From positions 1 through 61,062 of the forward strand of contig JADFKB010000007.1 of NCBI GenBank assembly GCA_022565155.1: a stretch of DNA of 61,062 nucleotides. The letters are read 5' to 3'. Below the pieces are notes generated by a model, which searched no databases, was not told the origin of the DNA, and saw only the letters and a program-made list of their open reading frames with translations. The stretch comes from Chloroflexota bacterium. Lineage in GTDB: Bacteria; Chloroflexota; Dehalococcoidia; DSTF01; RBG-16-68-14. Positions 17,628 through 31,451 of this stretch are shown in pieces (position 1 is the stretch's first letter; every line of letters begins with the position of its first letter). The position numbers were made by a program, and so were the translations under genes.

Positions 17628-18380
17628 ATGGGAGCACAGGCCGTCAAAACCAGTGCCGATGATATTGTCCTGGAGCTTCGCGGTCTCACCAAGGTGTTCG
17701 GCAGCGGCGCCGCGGCGGTGAGGGCCGTAGACGGCATTGATCTCACTGTCCGCCGTGGAGAGCTCGTGATCATCATGGGGCCGTCAGGCTCCGGTAAGAC
17801 CACACTGCTCACGCTTATCGGCGGCCTCCTCAAGCCCACCTCCGGCACGGTGCACATCAACGGCATTGACATTACTGCGATGAAGGAGTCGGCCCTGACC
17901 CAGGTGCGTCGGCACAATGTGGGTTTCATCTTTCAGTCCTATAACCTGCTGGAGTCGTTGAGCGCCGTGGAGAATGTGGAGGTGGTGCTGGACCTGGCCG
18001 GCCGCGGCGGGCGCGGCGCTGCCGTCAAGGCGGAGCAGATCCTTGTTGACCTGGGGATGGGCCACCGTTTGCATTTCAAACCACGCGACCTCTCCGGTGG
18101 CGAGAAGCAGCGGGTGTCCGTCGCCCGCGCCATGATCAACGACCCTGACCTCATGCTGGCCGACGAGCCCACGGCCAACCTGGACTCCAAGCACGGTCCT
18201 GAGATCGTCCTCCTGTTACGCGCTGTCGCTAAGGAGCTAGGGCGCACGGCGGTCATCGTCTCCCACGATGTCCGCATCCAGGAGCTGGCTGACCGGATCC
18301 TCTGGTTTGAGGACGGTCGCTTCAAGGACAACCCCGAACCGGCCGTGGCCCCCGCCGAAGAGAAGACGACGGGGGTCTGA
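17628..18380 (+). CDS. MacB/LolD-type ABC transporter ATPase
   Basis: 250 residues. Walker A GPSGSGKTT (about residues 51-59), Q-loop FIFQSYNLLESLSAVENVE, signature LSGGEKQRVSVARAM, Walker B LMLADEPTANLD and a His-loop IVSHD, all typical of LolD/MacB nucleotide-binding domains. It energises the permease encoded just upstream. Its last codons and stop (GTC TGA) coincide with the point where the cyclase C-terminus remnant begins (TCTGAC at 18376), so the natural C-terminus may have been trimmed when the DNA segments were joined. Confidence 0.9.
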   Translation: MGAQAVKTSADDIVLELRGLTKVFGSGAAAVRAVDGIDLTVRRGELVIIMGPSGSGKTTLLTLIGGLLKPTSGTVHINGIDITAMKESALTQVRRHNVGFIFQSYNLLESLSAVENVEVVLDLAGRGGRGAAVKAEQILVDLGMGHRLHFKPRDLSGGEKQRVSVARAMINDPDLMLADEPTANLDSKHGPEIVLLLRAVAKELGRTAVIVSHDVRIQELADRILWFEDGRFKDNPEPAVAPAEEKTTGV

Positions 18381-18495
18381 CGTCGTGCGACAACTAGCTG
18401 CTGGCAAGGACTTCCTGTTCGCCGACCTCGGCGAGACCGAGCTACGCGGCTTCGAAGACCCCGTCAAGCTCTGGGAGTTGCGCTGGCAGGAGTAA
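18376..18495 (+). pseudogene. 3' remnant of a cyclase gene
   Basis: Forty codons from TCT at 18376 encode SDVVRQLAAGKDFLFADLGE ... and end KLWELRWQE before TAA. This aligns along its length with the C-terminus of the intact cyclase at 15091 (SDVVRQLAAGKGFMFSDIGD ... YEVRWWEEG) and has no start or catalytic core of its own. With the fragment at 16152 it forms the two ends of one lost gene surrounding the ABC transporter. Confidence 0.7.
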
Positions 18496-18498
18496 TCC

Positions 18499-19665
18499 CT
18501 ACGGGTAGACCAGCTCCCGCTCCAGCAGCGCCCGCGCGATGACGACGCGCTGAATCTGGGACGTGCCCTCCACGATCATGAGCTGGCGGGCGTCGCGGTA
18601 GTGGCGCTCCAGCGGGTGGTCCATCATGTAGCCCTGCGCGCCCAAGACCTGGAGCGCATCGGACGAGACCTTCACCGCCATCTCCGTCGCGAACGCCTTG
18701 GCGATCGAAAGCAGCGCCGCGTTCTCGCGCTGGTGCTTGCCCTGGTCGACGAGCCAGGCGGCTTGATAGACGAGCAGGCGGGCGGCCTCGATCTGGATCG
18801 CCATGTCGGCGAACATGAACTGGATCGCCTGCAGTTCGGCGATCGGCTTGCCGAAGGCCTTCCGCTCACGGGCGAACTCCAGAGCGTAGGTCATCGCCCC
18901 CTCGGCCAGACCGACGCCGCGCGCGCCGACGACCGGCCGCAGCGTGTTCAGCGTCAGCATGGCGTGGTTGAAGCCATGCCCTTCCTCGCCGCCGATGAGC
19001 TGTTCCGGGCCGACGCGCACGTCCTTGAATACGATGTTCGCTGTCGGCACGCCGCGCACGCCCATCTTCCGGTCCGTCCCCGCGACCGAGAAGCCGGGGC
19101 TGTCCGTTGGTACGATGAAGCCGGAGATGCCGCGCGTGCCGTTATCGGAGCCGGTCTTGGCAAAGGCGACGACGAAATCGGCGACGGTACCGCCAGAGAT
19201 GAACATCTTCTCGCCGTTGAGGATGTAGTCGTCGCCGTCGCGTACGGCGCGAGTCTCCAGCGCAGAGGCATCGGAGCCGGAGTTCGGCTCGGTCAGGCAG
19301 AAGGCGCCCTTCGCCTCGCCGCGGGCGGACTTCGGCAGCCAGGTCTGCTTCTGCTCTTCGCTGCCTCCGATCAGGATCGGCTGCGTCGGCAACGCCGATA
19401 GGAGCAGCACCAACCCCGAAGCGCAGCAGTACTTTGCGATCTCCTCGACGGCGAGCGCCAGAGGAAACACGCCCGCTCCGCTGCCGCCGTACGCCTCGGG
19501 AATCGTCAGGCCCAGCAGCCCGACTTCGCGGAACGCTTCGAAGATATCGTGCGGATACTCCTCCGACACGTCCATCTCCGCCGCGCGCGGCGCCACGCGT
19601 TCCTTCGCGATACGGCGGGCGGTCTCCTGAATCAGTCGCTGCTCTTCCGAGAGCTGAAACTGCAT
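18499..19665 (-). CDS. acyl-CoA dehydrogenase
   Basis: Start at ATG 19665 because GAGGAG precedes it by 7 bases; an upstream in-frame ATG at 19680 has none. The 388-residue flavoprotein has the three family domains: N-terminal helices (FQLSEEQRLIQETARRIAKE), a beta domain with FCLTEPNSGSDASALET (FAD and substrate contact), and C-terminal helices with RKAFGKPIAELQAIQFMFADM and the LGAQGYMMDHPLERHYRDAR segment. The usual catalytic Glu falls in MIVEGTSQIQRVVIAR (VEGTS). It oxidises acyl-CoA to enoyl-CoA, feeding electrons to ETF. Nearest functional partners in the window are the acyl-CoA ligase and hydratases at 47-51 kb. Confidence 0.94.
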   Translation of the reverse strand: MQFQLSEEQRLIQETARRIAKERVAPRAAEMDVSEEYPHDIFEAFREVGLLGLTIPEAYGGSGAGVFPLALAVEEIAKYCCASGLVLLLSALPTQPILIGGSEEQKQTWLPKSARGEAKGAFCLTEPNSGSDASALETRAVRDGDDYILNGEKMFISGGTVADFVVAFAKTGSDNGTRGISGFIVPTDSPGFSVAGTDRKMGVRGVPTANIVFKDVRVGPEQLIGGEEGHGFNHAMLTLNTLRPVVGARGVGLAEGAMTYALEFARERKAFGKPIAELQAIQFMFADMAIQIEAARLLVYQAAWLVDQGKHQRENAALLSIAKAFATEMAVKVSSDALQVLGAQGYMMDHPLERHYRDARQLMIVEGTSQIQRVVIARALLERELVYP

Positions 19666-19801
19666 CGTCACACTCCTCAAAAGCGGTTCGTGCTAGATAT
19701 GGTCGATCGACGACAGCATATCGTATGGGAGATGCCAGAGCTACTGCGAGAGCCTATGTGGCCAGATTCGCGCAGATAGGCGAGATCCGGCGCTCATGGC
19801 C

Positions 19802-19830
19802 TTGCGAACGCTAGAATTACCTTGTATGCT
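19802..19830 (+). promoter_or_regulatory. candidate rpoBC promoter
   Basis: TTGCGA (19802-19807), 17-base spacer, TATGCT (19825-19830). It would give a leader of about 155-160 bases before rpoB. The 329-base gap between the divergent acyl-CoA dehydrogenase and rpoB contains no gene; apart from this promoter and a leader hairpin I see nothing in it. Confidence 0.4.
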
Positions 19831-19924
19831 AATACTAGTGCCAATCACCCATCTAGTTATAGTAAGTAAAGGGCGCGGCTAGACTGACCCCTTGGCTTCT
19901 ATCTCCCTGAGAGAACCCGAACGG

Positions 19925-19952
19925 AACCCTCCCGGATCGGCTGGGATGGGTT
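19925..19952 (+). promoter_or_regulatory. hairpin in the rpoB leader
   Basis: AACCCTCCC / GGGATGGGTT can pair with one bulged base around a 9-base loop, followed by TGCTTTGTCT. The stem and T-rich tail resemble an attenuator 43 bases ahead of the rpoB start codon. Function is inference. Confidence 0.35.
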
Positions 19953-19994
19953 TGCTTTGTCTCCTCTTCAGTTCATAGTTAGGAGTGCGTAGCT

Positions 19995-22900
19995 ATGGTA
20001 ATGATCGCCGAATCGATCAGCGACGGTTCCCACGTCCCCAGCATGACCAAGTCGTACGCCAAGATCCCGCACGTGCTGGAGGTCCCCCACCTGGTACGCA
20101 TCCAGCTCGATTCGTACAAGTGGTTCACGAACGAAGGCCTGGCCGACCTCCTGAACGAGATCTCGCCGATCCAGGACTTCACCGGCAACCGCATGGAGAT
20201 GCGCTTCGCTCGCGAGGTCTCACCTAAAGACACGCACGAGAACCTGGAAGACTTCGTCGGCCTAATACCGCTGGAGGATGTAAAGAAGGACAAGAAGACG
20301 CTCGCCAAGAAGGGCGAACCGCTGACATTGGAGACGGCGCAAGCGCTGCGTAAGGCGCGCATCGCATCCTTAGCGGTACGCCCGTACTCCCTCGGCAAGC
20401 CGAAATACCCGGAGAACGAATGCCGCGAGCGCGACACCACCTACTCCGCGCCGCTCAAGGTCTGGGTGCAGCTCCTCGTGAAGGAGACCGGCGAAGTGAA
20501 GGAGCAGGAGCTGTTCATGGGCGATTTCCCGCTCATGACGCCAAACGGCACCTTCATCATCAACGGCGCCGAGCGCGTCGTCGTCGCGCAGCTTGTCCGA
20601 TCGCCGGGCTGCTACTTCTCGTTGAATCGGGACGCCACCAGCGGCCGCACGCTCTGCTCCGCGAAGCTGATCCCCAGCCGCGGCGCGTGGCTGGAGTTCG
20701 AGACCTCCAACAAGAACATCCTCTCGGTCAAAGTCGACCGCAAGCGCAAGATCCCGATCACGACGCTACTGCGCGCGATCGACGAGGACGACAAGCTCGA
20801 CGATGAGGAGCTAGGGACGGACGAGCGGATGCTGGCGACGTTTGCGTCGGTCGACACCAACCCGGACCACCCCTACATCCAGTCGACGCTGGAGAAGGAG
20901 CCGACCAAAAACAAGCAGGAGGCGCTGCTGGAGTTCTACCGCCGGCTACGCCCAGGCGATCCGCCCACGAAAGAGAACGCACGCGGGCTGATCAACTCGC
21001 TCTTCTTCAACCCGCGCCGCTACGACCTGGGCCGCGTCGGCCGCTACAAGGTGACGCAGCGGCTGGGCTCGAACTCCAAGAACGAGACGCGCACGCTGAC
21101 GCCGCAGGACCTGCTCGCCATCGTCCGCGAGATGATCGTGCTCAACAACGGCCAGGGCCACGCGGACGACATCGACCACCTTGGCAATCGCCGCGTCCGC
21201 GCCGTCGGCGAGCTGATCCAGAACCAGTTCCGCATCGGCCTGCTGCGCATGGAGCGTGTGGTGCGGGAGCGGATGACGATCACGGACGCCGACCAGGCGA
21301 CACCGAGCGCCCTGATAAACATCCGACCCGTTGTCGCCGCGATGAAGGAGTTCTTCGGCGGCTCGCAGCTCTCCCAGTTCATGGACCAGACGAACCCGCT
21401 AGCCGAACTGACGCACAAGCGCCGCCTCTCCGCACTTGGACCCGGCGGGCTCTCCCGCGACCGAGCCGGCTTCGACGTGCGCGACGTCCACCACAGCCAC
21501 TACGGGCGCATTTGCCCGATCGAAACGCCTGAGGGGCCGAACATCGGCCTGATCGGCAGCCTGGCGACGTACGGCATCATCAACCCGTACGGCTTCATCG
21601 AAACGCCGTACCGAAAGGTGATCCGCGAGCTGCCCGCCTCCGACCCGGCGCTGATCGGCCAAACGGTGCGCGAGACGGTCTCCGGGCCGCGCGGCGGTGT
21701 CATCGCGGAGGCCGGCCAGGAGGTCACGCCAGCGCTCGCCAAGCGGCTAGAGGAATCCGAGGAGGAGATGATCGGCGTCGTGCCCTACGTGACCGACGAG
21801 ATTAACTACCTCTCGGCAGACGTAGAGGAGCGCTACATCATCGCCCAGGCGAACGCGATTCTCGACAAGGACAACCGCTTCGTCGAAGCGCGCATCGAGG
21901 CGCGGCAGGGCGAGCGCTTCCACGTGGAGCTGCCCGAACACATCGACTACATGGACGTGACGCCGGAGCAGGTGCTGAGCGTAGCGACCTGCCTGATCCC
22001 ATTCCTGGAGCACGACGACGCTCCGCGCGCGCTCATGGGCGCCAATATGCAGCGCCAGGCCGTGCCGCTCCTGCGGCCCCAGGTGCCGCTGGTGACAACC
22101 GGCTTCGAACGGAGAGCGGCCGCCGACTCGGGCCAAGTCGTCCTCGCCGAACGCGCCGGCCACGTGACCAGTTCGACCGCCGATGTCGTCACCGTTAAGT
22201 ACGACGACGGCGACGAGGTGAGCTACCAGCTACAGAGCTTCATCCGCTCCAACCAGGGCACCTGTATGAACCAGCGCCCAGCGGTGACGGTAGGCCAGCG
22301 CGTCAAGGCCGGCGATACGCTCGCCGACAGCTCTTCGACCGACCACGGTGAACTGGCGTTGGGCCAGAACGTCCTCGTCGCTTTCTGTAGCTGGGAGGGC
22401 CATAACTTCGAGGACGCGATCATCCTCTCGGAGCGTATCGTCCAGGACGACCGCTTCACATCGATCCACATCGAGAAGCACGAGGTGGAGTCGCGCGATA
22501 CCAAGCTCGGCTCGGAAGAGATCACCCGTGACATCCCCAACGTCGGCGAGGAGAGCCTGCGTGACCTGGACGAAGACGGCATCATCCGTATCGGCGCCGA
22601 AGTCAGCTCCGGCGATATCCTCGTCGGCAAGATCACGCCGAAGGGCGAGACCGAGTTGACCGCGGAGGAGAAGCTGCTGCGGGCGATCTTCGGCGAAAAG
22701 GCGCGCGAGGTGAAAGACACCTCAATGCGCGTGCCCCACGGCGAACAGGGGAAGGTGATCGACGTCAAGGTCTTCTCACGTGGGGACAACGACGAGCTAC
22801 CCGCCGGCGTCAACCAGCTCGTGCGGGTTTCTATCGCTCAACGGCGTAAGATCGCCGCCGGCGATAAGATGGCCGGCCGGCACGGCAACAAGGGCGTCAT

Positions 22901-23904
22901 CGGCAGTATCCTTCCTAAGGAGGACATGCCGTACCTGGAAGACGGCACGCCCGTCGACATCATCCTCAACCCGATCGGCGTGCCCAGCCGCATGAACGTC
23001 GGCCAGATACTTGAGACCCATCTCGGCTGGGCTGTGCAGCAGCTCGGCTTCCGCGCCGTCTCACCCGTCTTCGACGGCGCGTCCGGCACCGCGATCGAGG
23101 ACGCGCTGGCGCGCGCCTGGCTCGTGAACGAGGCCGGCGCCTTCAATCCAGATGTCAACATCGATCACAGCCATCCGTACGGCGAGCACTTGGACCTGCC
23201 GGTGTTCGAGGCGTGGCTGAAGAAGCAGGGCTACGTGGCAGCCGACATCCTGGACGAGAACCAGGAGGGCGTCGCTAAGCGCGCCTGCCTGGAGCAGTGG
23301 CTGCAGAGCCTGGGCGTCCGCAAGCTGCGCAACCCGACGTTGGAGCGGTTGCATGAGCGCGCGGAAGAGATAGAGAAGGAGCGCAAGATCTCGCCGCCCA
23401 TCTTCGGCAAGCAGGCGCTGTACGACGGCCGCACCGGCGAGCTCTTCGACCAGCCGGTGACGATCGGCTACATCTACATGATGAAGCTGATCCACCTCGT
23501 CGAGGACAAGATCCACGCCCGTTCGACGGGCCCCTACTCGCTGATCACGCAGCAGCCGCTCGGCGGCAAGGCGCAGTTCGGCGGGCAGCGCTTCGGCGAG
23601 ATGGAGGTGTGGGCGCTGGAGGCGTACGGCGCAGCGCACGTTCTGCAGGAGCTGCTGACCGTGAAGAGCGACGACGTCGTCGGCCGCGTCAAGACCTACG
23701 AGGCGATCGTCAAGGGCGAAGACGTGCTGGAGCCGGGCATCCCGGAATCATTCAAGGTGCTGGTGAAGGAGCTCCAGAGCCTGGGCCTCTCCATAGAAGT
23801 GCTGAACGAAGACGAAGAGCAGGTCGCCCTCCCGGATGACGGCGTGGAGCCCCCGCGTTTGGGCATCAACCTACAGGGAATGGAGCGAGGGGAGGAGATC
23901 TTCA

Positions 23905-23921
<17 letters not shown>
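19995..23921 (+). CDS. rpoB: RNA polymerase beta subunit
   Basis: 1308 residues, the catalytic-core beta subunit. Clear family landmarks: the fork and rifampicin region [32 protein letters not shown] (cited from residue about 453), [18 protein letters not shown], the bridge-side [37 protein letters not shown], the [13 protein letters not shown] active-site lysines, and the C-terminal [25 protein letters not shown] clamp. The start ATG at 19995 has TAGGAG 10 bases ahead. It overlaps rpoC by 17 bases. The rifampicin-pocket residues look wild-type. Confidence 0.98.
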
Positions 23922-28302
<4,381 letters not shown>

Positions 28303-28327
28303 GCCTCGCTGAAGAAGAAGCTGACGG

Positions 28328-28357
28328 CTGGGCCTCCCTCTCGTTAGGGAGGCCCAG
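28328..28357 (+). terminator. rpoBC terminator
   Basis: Perfect 12-bp stem CTGGGCCTCCCT/AGGGAGGCCCAG with a 6-base loop, followed by TTGCGTT. The weak T-run suggests moderate efficiency. Confidence 0.75.
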
Positions 28358-28411
28358 TTGCGTTCAGCACACGCCGCCGGGACGAACTTGATATGATGGC
28401 GACGAACACAG

Positions 28412-29068
28412 ATGGACGACACTCCCGGCCCGGTTGCGGCAGCGCAAGAAGCGCTGGAAGCCGAAGCGCTGTTTGAGGCGTCCCGGCCTGCTCAGACGCG
28501 GGCGATGCGGCGCCTGGAGTACAGCCTGCTGGCGCTGGTGGCCGTCCTCACCAGCACGCTGGCCTTCGCCTTCTTTTTCTTCGATATCGACCTCGCCCAG
28601 CTGAACACGTACGGCTATTTCGGCCTTTTCGTCATCGCCTTGATCAGCGCGGCGTCTATCGTGCTGCCGATGCCGGGCGCAGCGGCGATCACCAGCGCCG
28701 GCGCCTTTCTCGATCCGCTGATCGGCATTCCAACGCCGATTCTCGTCGGTCTCGTCGCCGGGCCGGCGGAAGCGATAGGAGAGCTGACCGGCTACGCCGC
28801 CGGCTATGGCGGCAGCGTCCTCTTCAGGGAGCGGCCGTTCTACCCCAGAGTGAAGGCCTGGATGCAGCGGCGTGGCATCCTGACGATGTTCCTGCTCTCG
28901 ACCGTGCCAAACCCGCTGGTCGACGTCGCCGGCGTCGCTGCGGGCGCCGTGCGGATGAAGCTGCGCCACTTCTTCGTCGGCGTGCTGTTCGGCAAGATCG
29001 TCAAGAATATCTACCTGGCGACCGGCGGCCTCGTCGCCGCCGACCTGATTCGCCGGGTGCTGGAGTAG
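28412..29068 (+). CDS. VTT-domain membrane protein (DedA/TVP38-like)
   Basis: 218 residues with a hydrophobic helix near residue 40, then the VTT signature: VIALISAASIVLPMPGAAAITSAGA (residues about 72-97), a Gly-rich LVGLVAGPAEAIGELTGYAAGYGG, and FLLSTVPNPLVDVAGVAAGAVRMKLRHFFVGVLFGKIVKNIYLA, cited in part. Proteins of this superfamily act as lipid scramblases or flippases in the inner membrane. A TATGAT box 15 bases ahead of the ATG suggests a short leader. It lies 1 base ahead of ispD; co-transcription is likely. Confidence 0.82.
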   Translation: MDDTPGPVAAAQEALEAEALFEASRPAQTRAMRRLEYSLLALVAVLTSTLAFAFFFFDIDLAQLNTYGYFGLFVIALISAASIVLPMPGAAAITSAGAFLDPLIGIPTPILVGLVAGPAEAIGELTGYAAGYGGSVLFRERPFYPRVKAWMQRRGILTMFLLSTVPNPLVDVAGVAAGAVRMKLRHFFVGVLFGKIVKNIYLATGGLVAADLIRRVLE

Positions 29069-29069
29069 C

Positions 29070-29777
29070 GTGCCTGCCGTGAGCAACGACAGTGACACGG
29101 GCGCAGTCATCGTCGCCGCCGGCCGCAGCCAGCGTATGGCCGGCCCGGACAAACTCTGGGTAGAACTAACAGGCCCGGACGGACGCGAGCGCCCGCTCCT
29201 CGCCTACGCCGTCGCGGCGTTCCAACGCTGTGATGCCATCAACCACATAATTCTCGTCGTCGCGGAAGACGCGGTCGAGCGCGCACGAGAGTTGGCGCAG
29301 CGGGAAGGGTTCGATAAGCTGTGCGCCGTCGTTGCGGGAGGCGCGCGCCGACAGGACTCCGTGCGCGCCGGCCTGGACGCGCTCGAACGCTGCGATTGGG
29401 TCGCGATCCACGACGGCGCACGGCCACTGGTAACACCGGAGCTGATCGAACGCGGGCTGGCGGAAGCGCAGGAGACCGGCGCGTCCTGCTGCGCCCTGCC
29501 CGTGCCGGACACGGTGAAGGAAGCCGGCGAAGGACGAACGATCATACGAACGCTGGACCGCACACACCTCTGGTTGGCGCAGACGCCGCAGGTCTTCCGC
29601 TACGATCTGCTAGCGAACGCCCACGCGACGTTCGAAGGTGACGCCACCGACGACGCGGCGATGATCGAGGCGCTGGGGGGACAGGTAACGCTTTACCCTG
29701 GCTCGCGGCGCAACCTGAAGGTGACGACCCAGGAAGACCTGGAACTGGTAAGAGCGTTGTTGAAGGAGACTTCGTGA
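29070..29777 (+). CDS. ispD: 2-C-methyl-D-erythritol 4-phosphate cytidylyltransferase
   Basis: 235 residues. The nucleotide-binding motif is VIVAAGRSQRMAGPDK (residues about 13-28), followed by GGARRQDSVRAGL, the VAIHDGARPLVT loop and AQTPQVFRYDLL. These define IspD, which activates methylerythritol phosphate with CTP in the non-mevalonate isoprenoid pathway. The start is GTG at 29070; a second GTG at 29079 is possible. It overlaps the next gene by 4 bases and is separated from ispF only by that gene. Confidence 0.95.
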   Translation: MPAVSNDSDTGAVIVAAGRSQRMAGPDKLWVELTGPDGRERPLLAYAVAAFQRCDAINHIILVVAEDAVERARELAQREGFDKLCAVVAGGARRQDSVRAGLDALERCDWVAIHDGARPLVTPELIERGLAEAQETGASCCALPVPDTVKEAGEGRTIIRTLDRTHLWLAQTPQVFRYDLLANAHATFEGDATDDAAMIEALGGQVTLYPGSRRNLKVTTQEDLELVRALLKETS

Positions 29778-30817
29778 TCAAGACAGCGGAAGCTAAGCCG
29801 TTAGCTGCGCTGGGCCACTATCCGGTACAGGAGCCGATCATCCTCAACCGTGACGAGGTCGGGATCATCAACGACAACTGGCTGGTGGCCGACGGCACAG
29901 GGAACGAGCGGTACGTGCTGCGCGCCTACCGCCGCGTTCGCGACGCCGGGCGCATCGCCTTCCAGTTGGCATTTCAAGAGCACCTCCTCGCCGGCGGCTT
30001 CCCAACGGCACCCGTTGTCCGGACGCGGGATGGCGAGACATCCGCATTCGTCGAGGGTTTGCACTGGGCTCTGTTCGGATTCGTCGAGGGGCAGGAGTTC
30101 GATTTCACAAGCTCGGCACAGGCACGAGAAGCGGGGAAACGCTTGGCCGAGTTCGAGACGATTGCCGCTGGCTATCGGGGGCCTGTAGTAGGGCCGCCGG
30201 TAGGAGAGGTCGATTTCGAGAAGTGGCTGGCGCCGGTCTCGAGTCACGTCTGGCGCACGTCCGTGCTGGCAACGGAGCATGAAGAGCAGTTGGAGAAGCT
30301 CTTTGCTGGCCAAGGTTACGAGCAGGAGTTGGGCTTCTTCCGCCACTGGCGGCACGAGGCTGCAGAGGAGTGGCCGCGAGATCGACTGGCGGCGCTGCCG
30401 CAAGCGTGGCTGCACTGCGACTACCATGGCCGCAATATGGTCTTCCAGGGCGATGAACTGACCGGCCTGTTCGATTTCGACTTCGTGACACACGGGCCGC
30501 GCACGTTTGATGTGAGCCGCGCCATCTTCAACTTCGGGCGGGAGCGACGTGGTTCAACGGTCCTGCGTGAAGAGTTCTGCCGAGCGTTTCTTGAGGGATA
30601 CGAGTCGCTGCAACCGCTATCGGATGAGGAGCTTCAGGCGTTGCCGTTCATGGCAGCGCTGAACTGGGTCCCGGATGCCGGATTCTACGTGGCTCGACGG
30701 AAGGAGACCGGCGACCCTGGCATTGGCCAACGGCTGCAAATTGACGTGCGGATGATGGAGGCCATGCAGTTGGAGATGCGCCGTCTGGCGCCGCAGTTCG
30801 GGTGGAACGAGCGATGA
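29774..30817 (+). CDS. APH-fold phosphotransferase between ispD and ispF
   Basis: A 347-residue kinase of the aminoglycoside phosphotransferase/homoserine kinase II (ThrB2) fold. The Brenner motif is WLHCDYHGRNMVF (catalytic Asp and Asn, about residues 212-224) and the metal-binding Asp sits in LTGLFDFDFVTHGPRTFDVS. N-terminal residues about 25-100 form the nucleotide lobe. GTG start overlaps the ispD stop (GTGA) and its stop overlaps the ispF ATG, so it is locked into the isoprenoid operon. Family members phosphorylate hydroxyl groups of small molecules; the substrate here is unknown. Its position between the IspD and IspF genes invites the idea that it serves the same pathway. Confidence 0.75.
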   Translation: MIKTAEAKPLAALGHYPVQEPIILNRDEVGIINDNWLVADGTGNERYVLRAYRRVRDAGRIAFQLAFQEHLLAGGFPTAPVVRTRDGETSAFVEGLHWALFGFVEGQEFDFTSSAQAREAGKRLAEFETIAAGYRGPVVGPPVGEVDFEKWLAPVSSHVWRTSVLATEHEEQLEKLFAGQGYEQELGFFRHWRHEAAEEWPRDRLAALPQAWLHCDYHGRNMVFQGDELTGLFDFDFVTHGPRTFDVSRAIFNFGRERRGSTVLREEFCRAFLEGYESLQPLSDEELQALPFMAALNWVPDAGFYVARRKETGDPGIGQRLQIDVRMMEAMQLEMRRLAPQFGWNER

Positions 30818-31287
30818 GAAACGGCATCGGCTACGACATTCATCCCTTGGTGCAGGGGCGACCTCTCGTCCTGGGCGGCATAGCGATCCCACATAGCGCC
30901 GGGCTCGCGGGCGACAGCGACGGCGATGTCCTCTGCCACGCGCTGATCGATGCGCTGCTGGGCGCCGCTGCCCTGGGCGACATCGGCAAGCACTTTCCGC
31001 CAGGCGATGAGCGCTATCGCGATGCCCGCAGCCTCGATCTGCTGCGGGAGGCCGTCGCGCTCGTCGCGAACGCCGGCTACGCCATCGTCAACGTCGATGC
31101 GACCGTGATCGCCGAGTCGCCGCGGCTCTTACCTCATATCGATGACATCCGCGCGAGCGTGGCCGGCGCGTTGGCGATCGATGCAGGCTCAGTCAGCGTC
31201 AAAGCAACAACAGCCGATGGTCTGGGCGCGCTTGGCCGAGGAGAAGGGATTGCGGCGCTGGCTATCGCCCTGTTAGACTCTACGTAA
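30814..31287 (+). CDS. ispF: 2-C-methyl-D-erythritol 2,4-cyclodiphosphate synthase
   Basis: 157 residues from ATG 30814, overlapping the upstream stop (ATGA). Zinc ligands are in GIGYDIHP (Asp and His near residues 7-9) and CHALIDALLGAAALGDIGKHFPP; IAESPRLLPHI and the closing VKATTADGLGALGRGEGIAALAIALL are diagnostic. The enzyme forms trimers and cyclises CDP-ME 2-phosphate in the MEP pathway, two steps after IspD. A GTG at 30802 in the same frame is an alternative start. Confidence 0.95.
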   Translation: MRNGIGYDIHPLVQGRPLVLGGIAIPHSAGLAGDSDGDVLCHALIDALLGAAALGDIGKHFPPGDERYRDARSLDLLREAVALVANAGYAIVNVDATVIAESPRLLPHIDDIRASVAGALAIDAGSVSVKATTADGLGALGRGEGIAALAIALLDST

Positions 31288-31383
31288 CCTTTTGACGAAA
31301 TCCGCTATGCACGCCACAACGTCACCATCGCTGCAGCCGGACGGGCTGGCTCTTTCGCACACGTACTGTTGCGTCTGTCCTTA

Positions 31384-31410
31384 GGGGCGCTCGGGTATCG
31401 AGAGCGCCCC
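31384..31410 (+). terminator. hairpin between ispF and cysE
   Basis: GGGGCGCTC / GAGCGCCCC, 9-bp stem with a 9-base loop, without a T-run after it. It may end the isp transcript weakly or act as a leader element of cysE. No T-box core sequence is visible in the leader. Confidence 0.45.
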
Positions 31411-31451
31411 GCTACAGGCGCCGCTGGCACTGTGCAGAAAGGAGCGTGAGC

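Noticed and set aside
31288-31451. T-box or other riboswitch ahead of cysE
   Set aside because: A hairpin is present at 31384-31410, but I could not find the T-box core sequence or a specifier loop.
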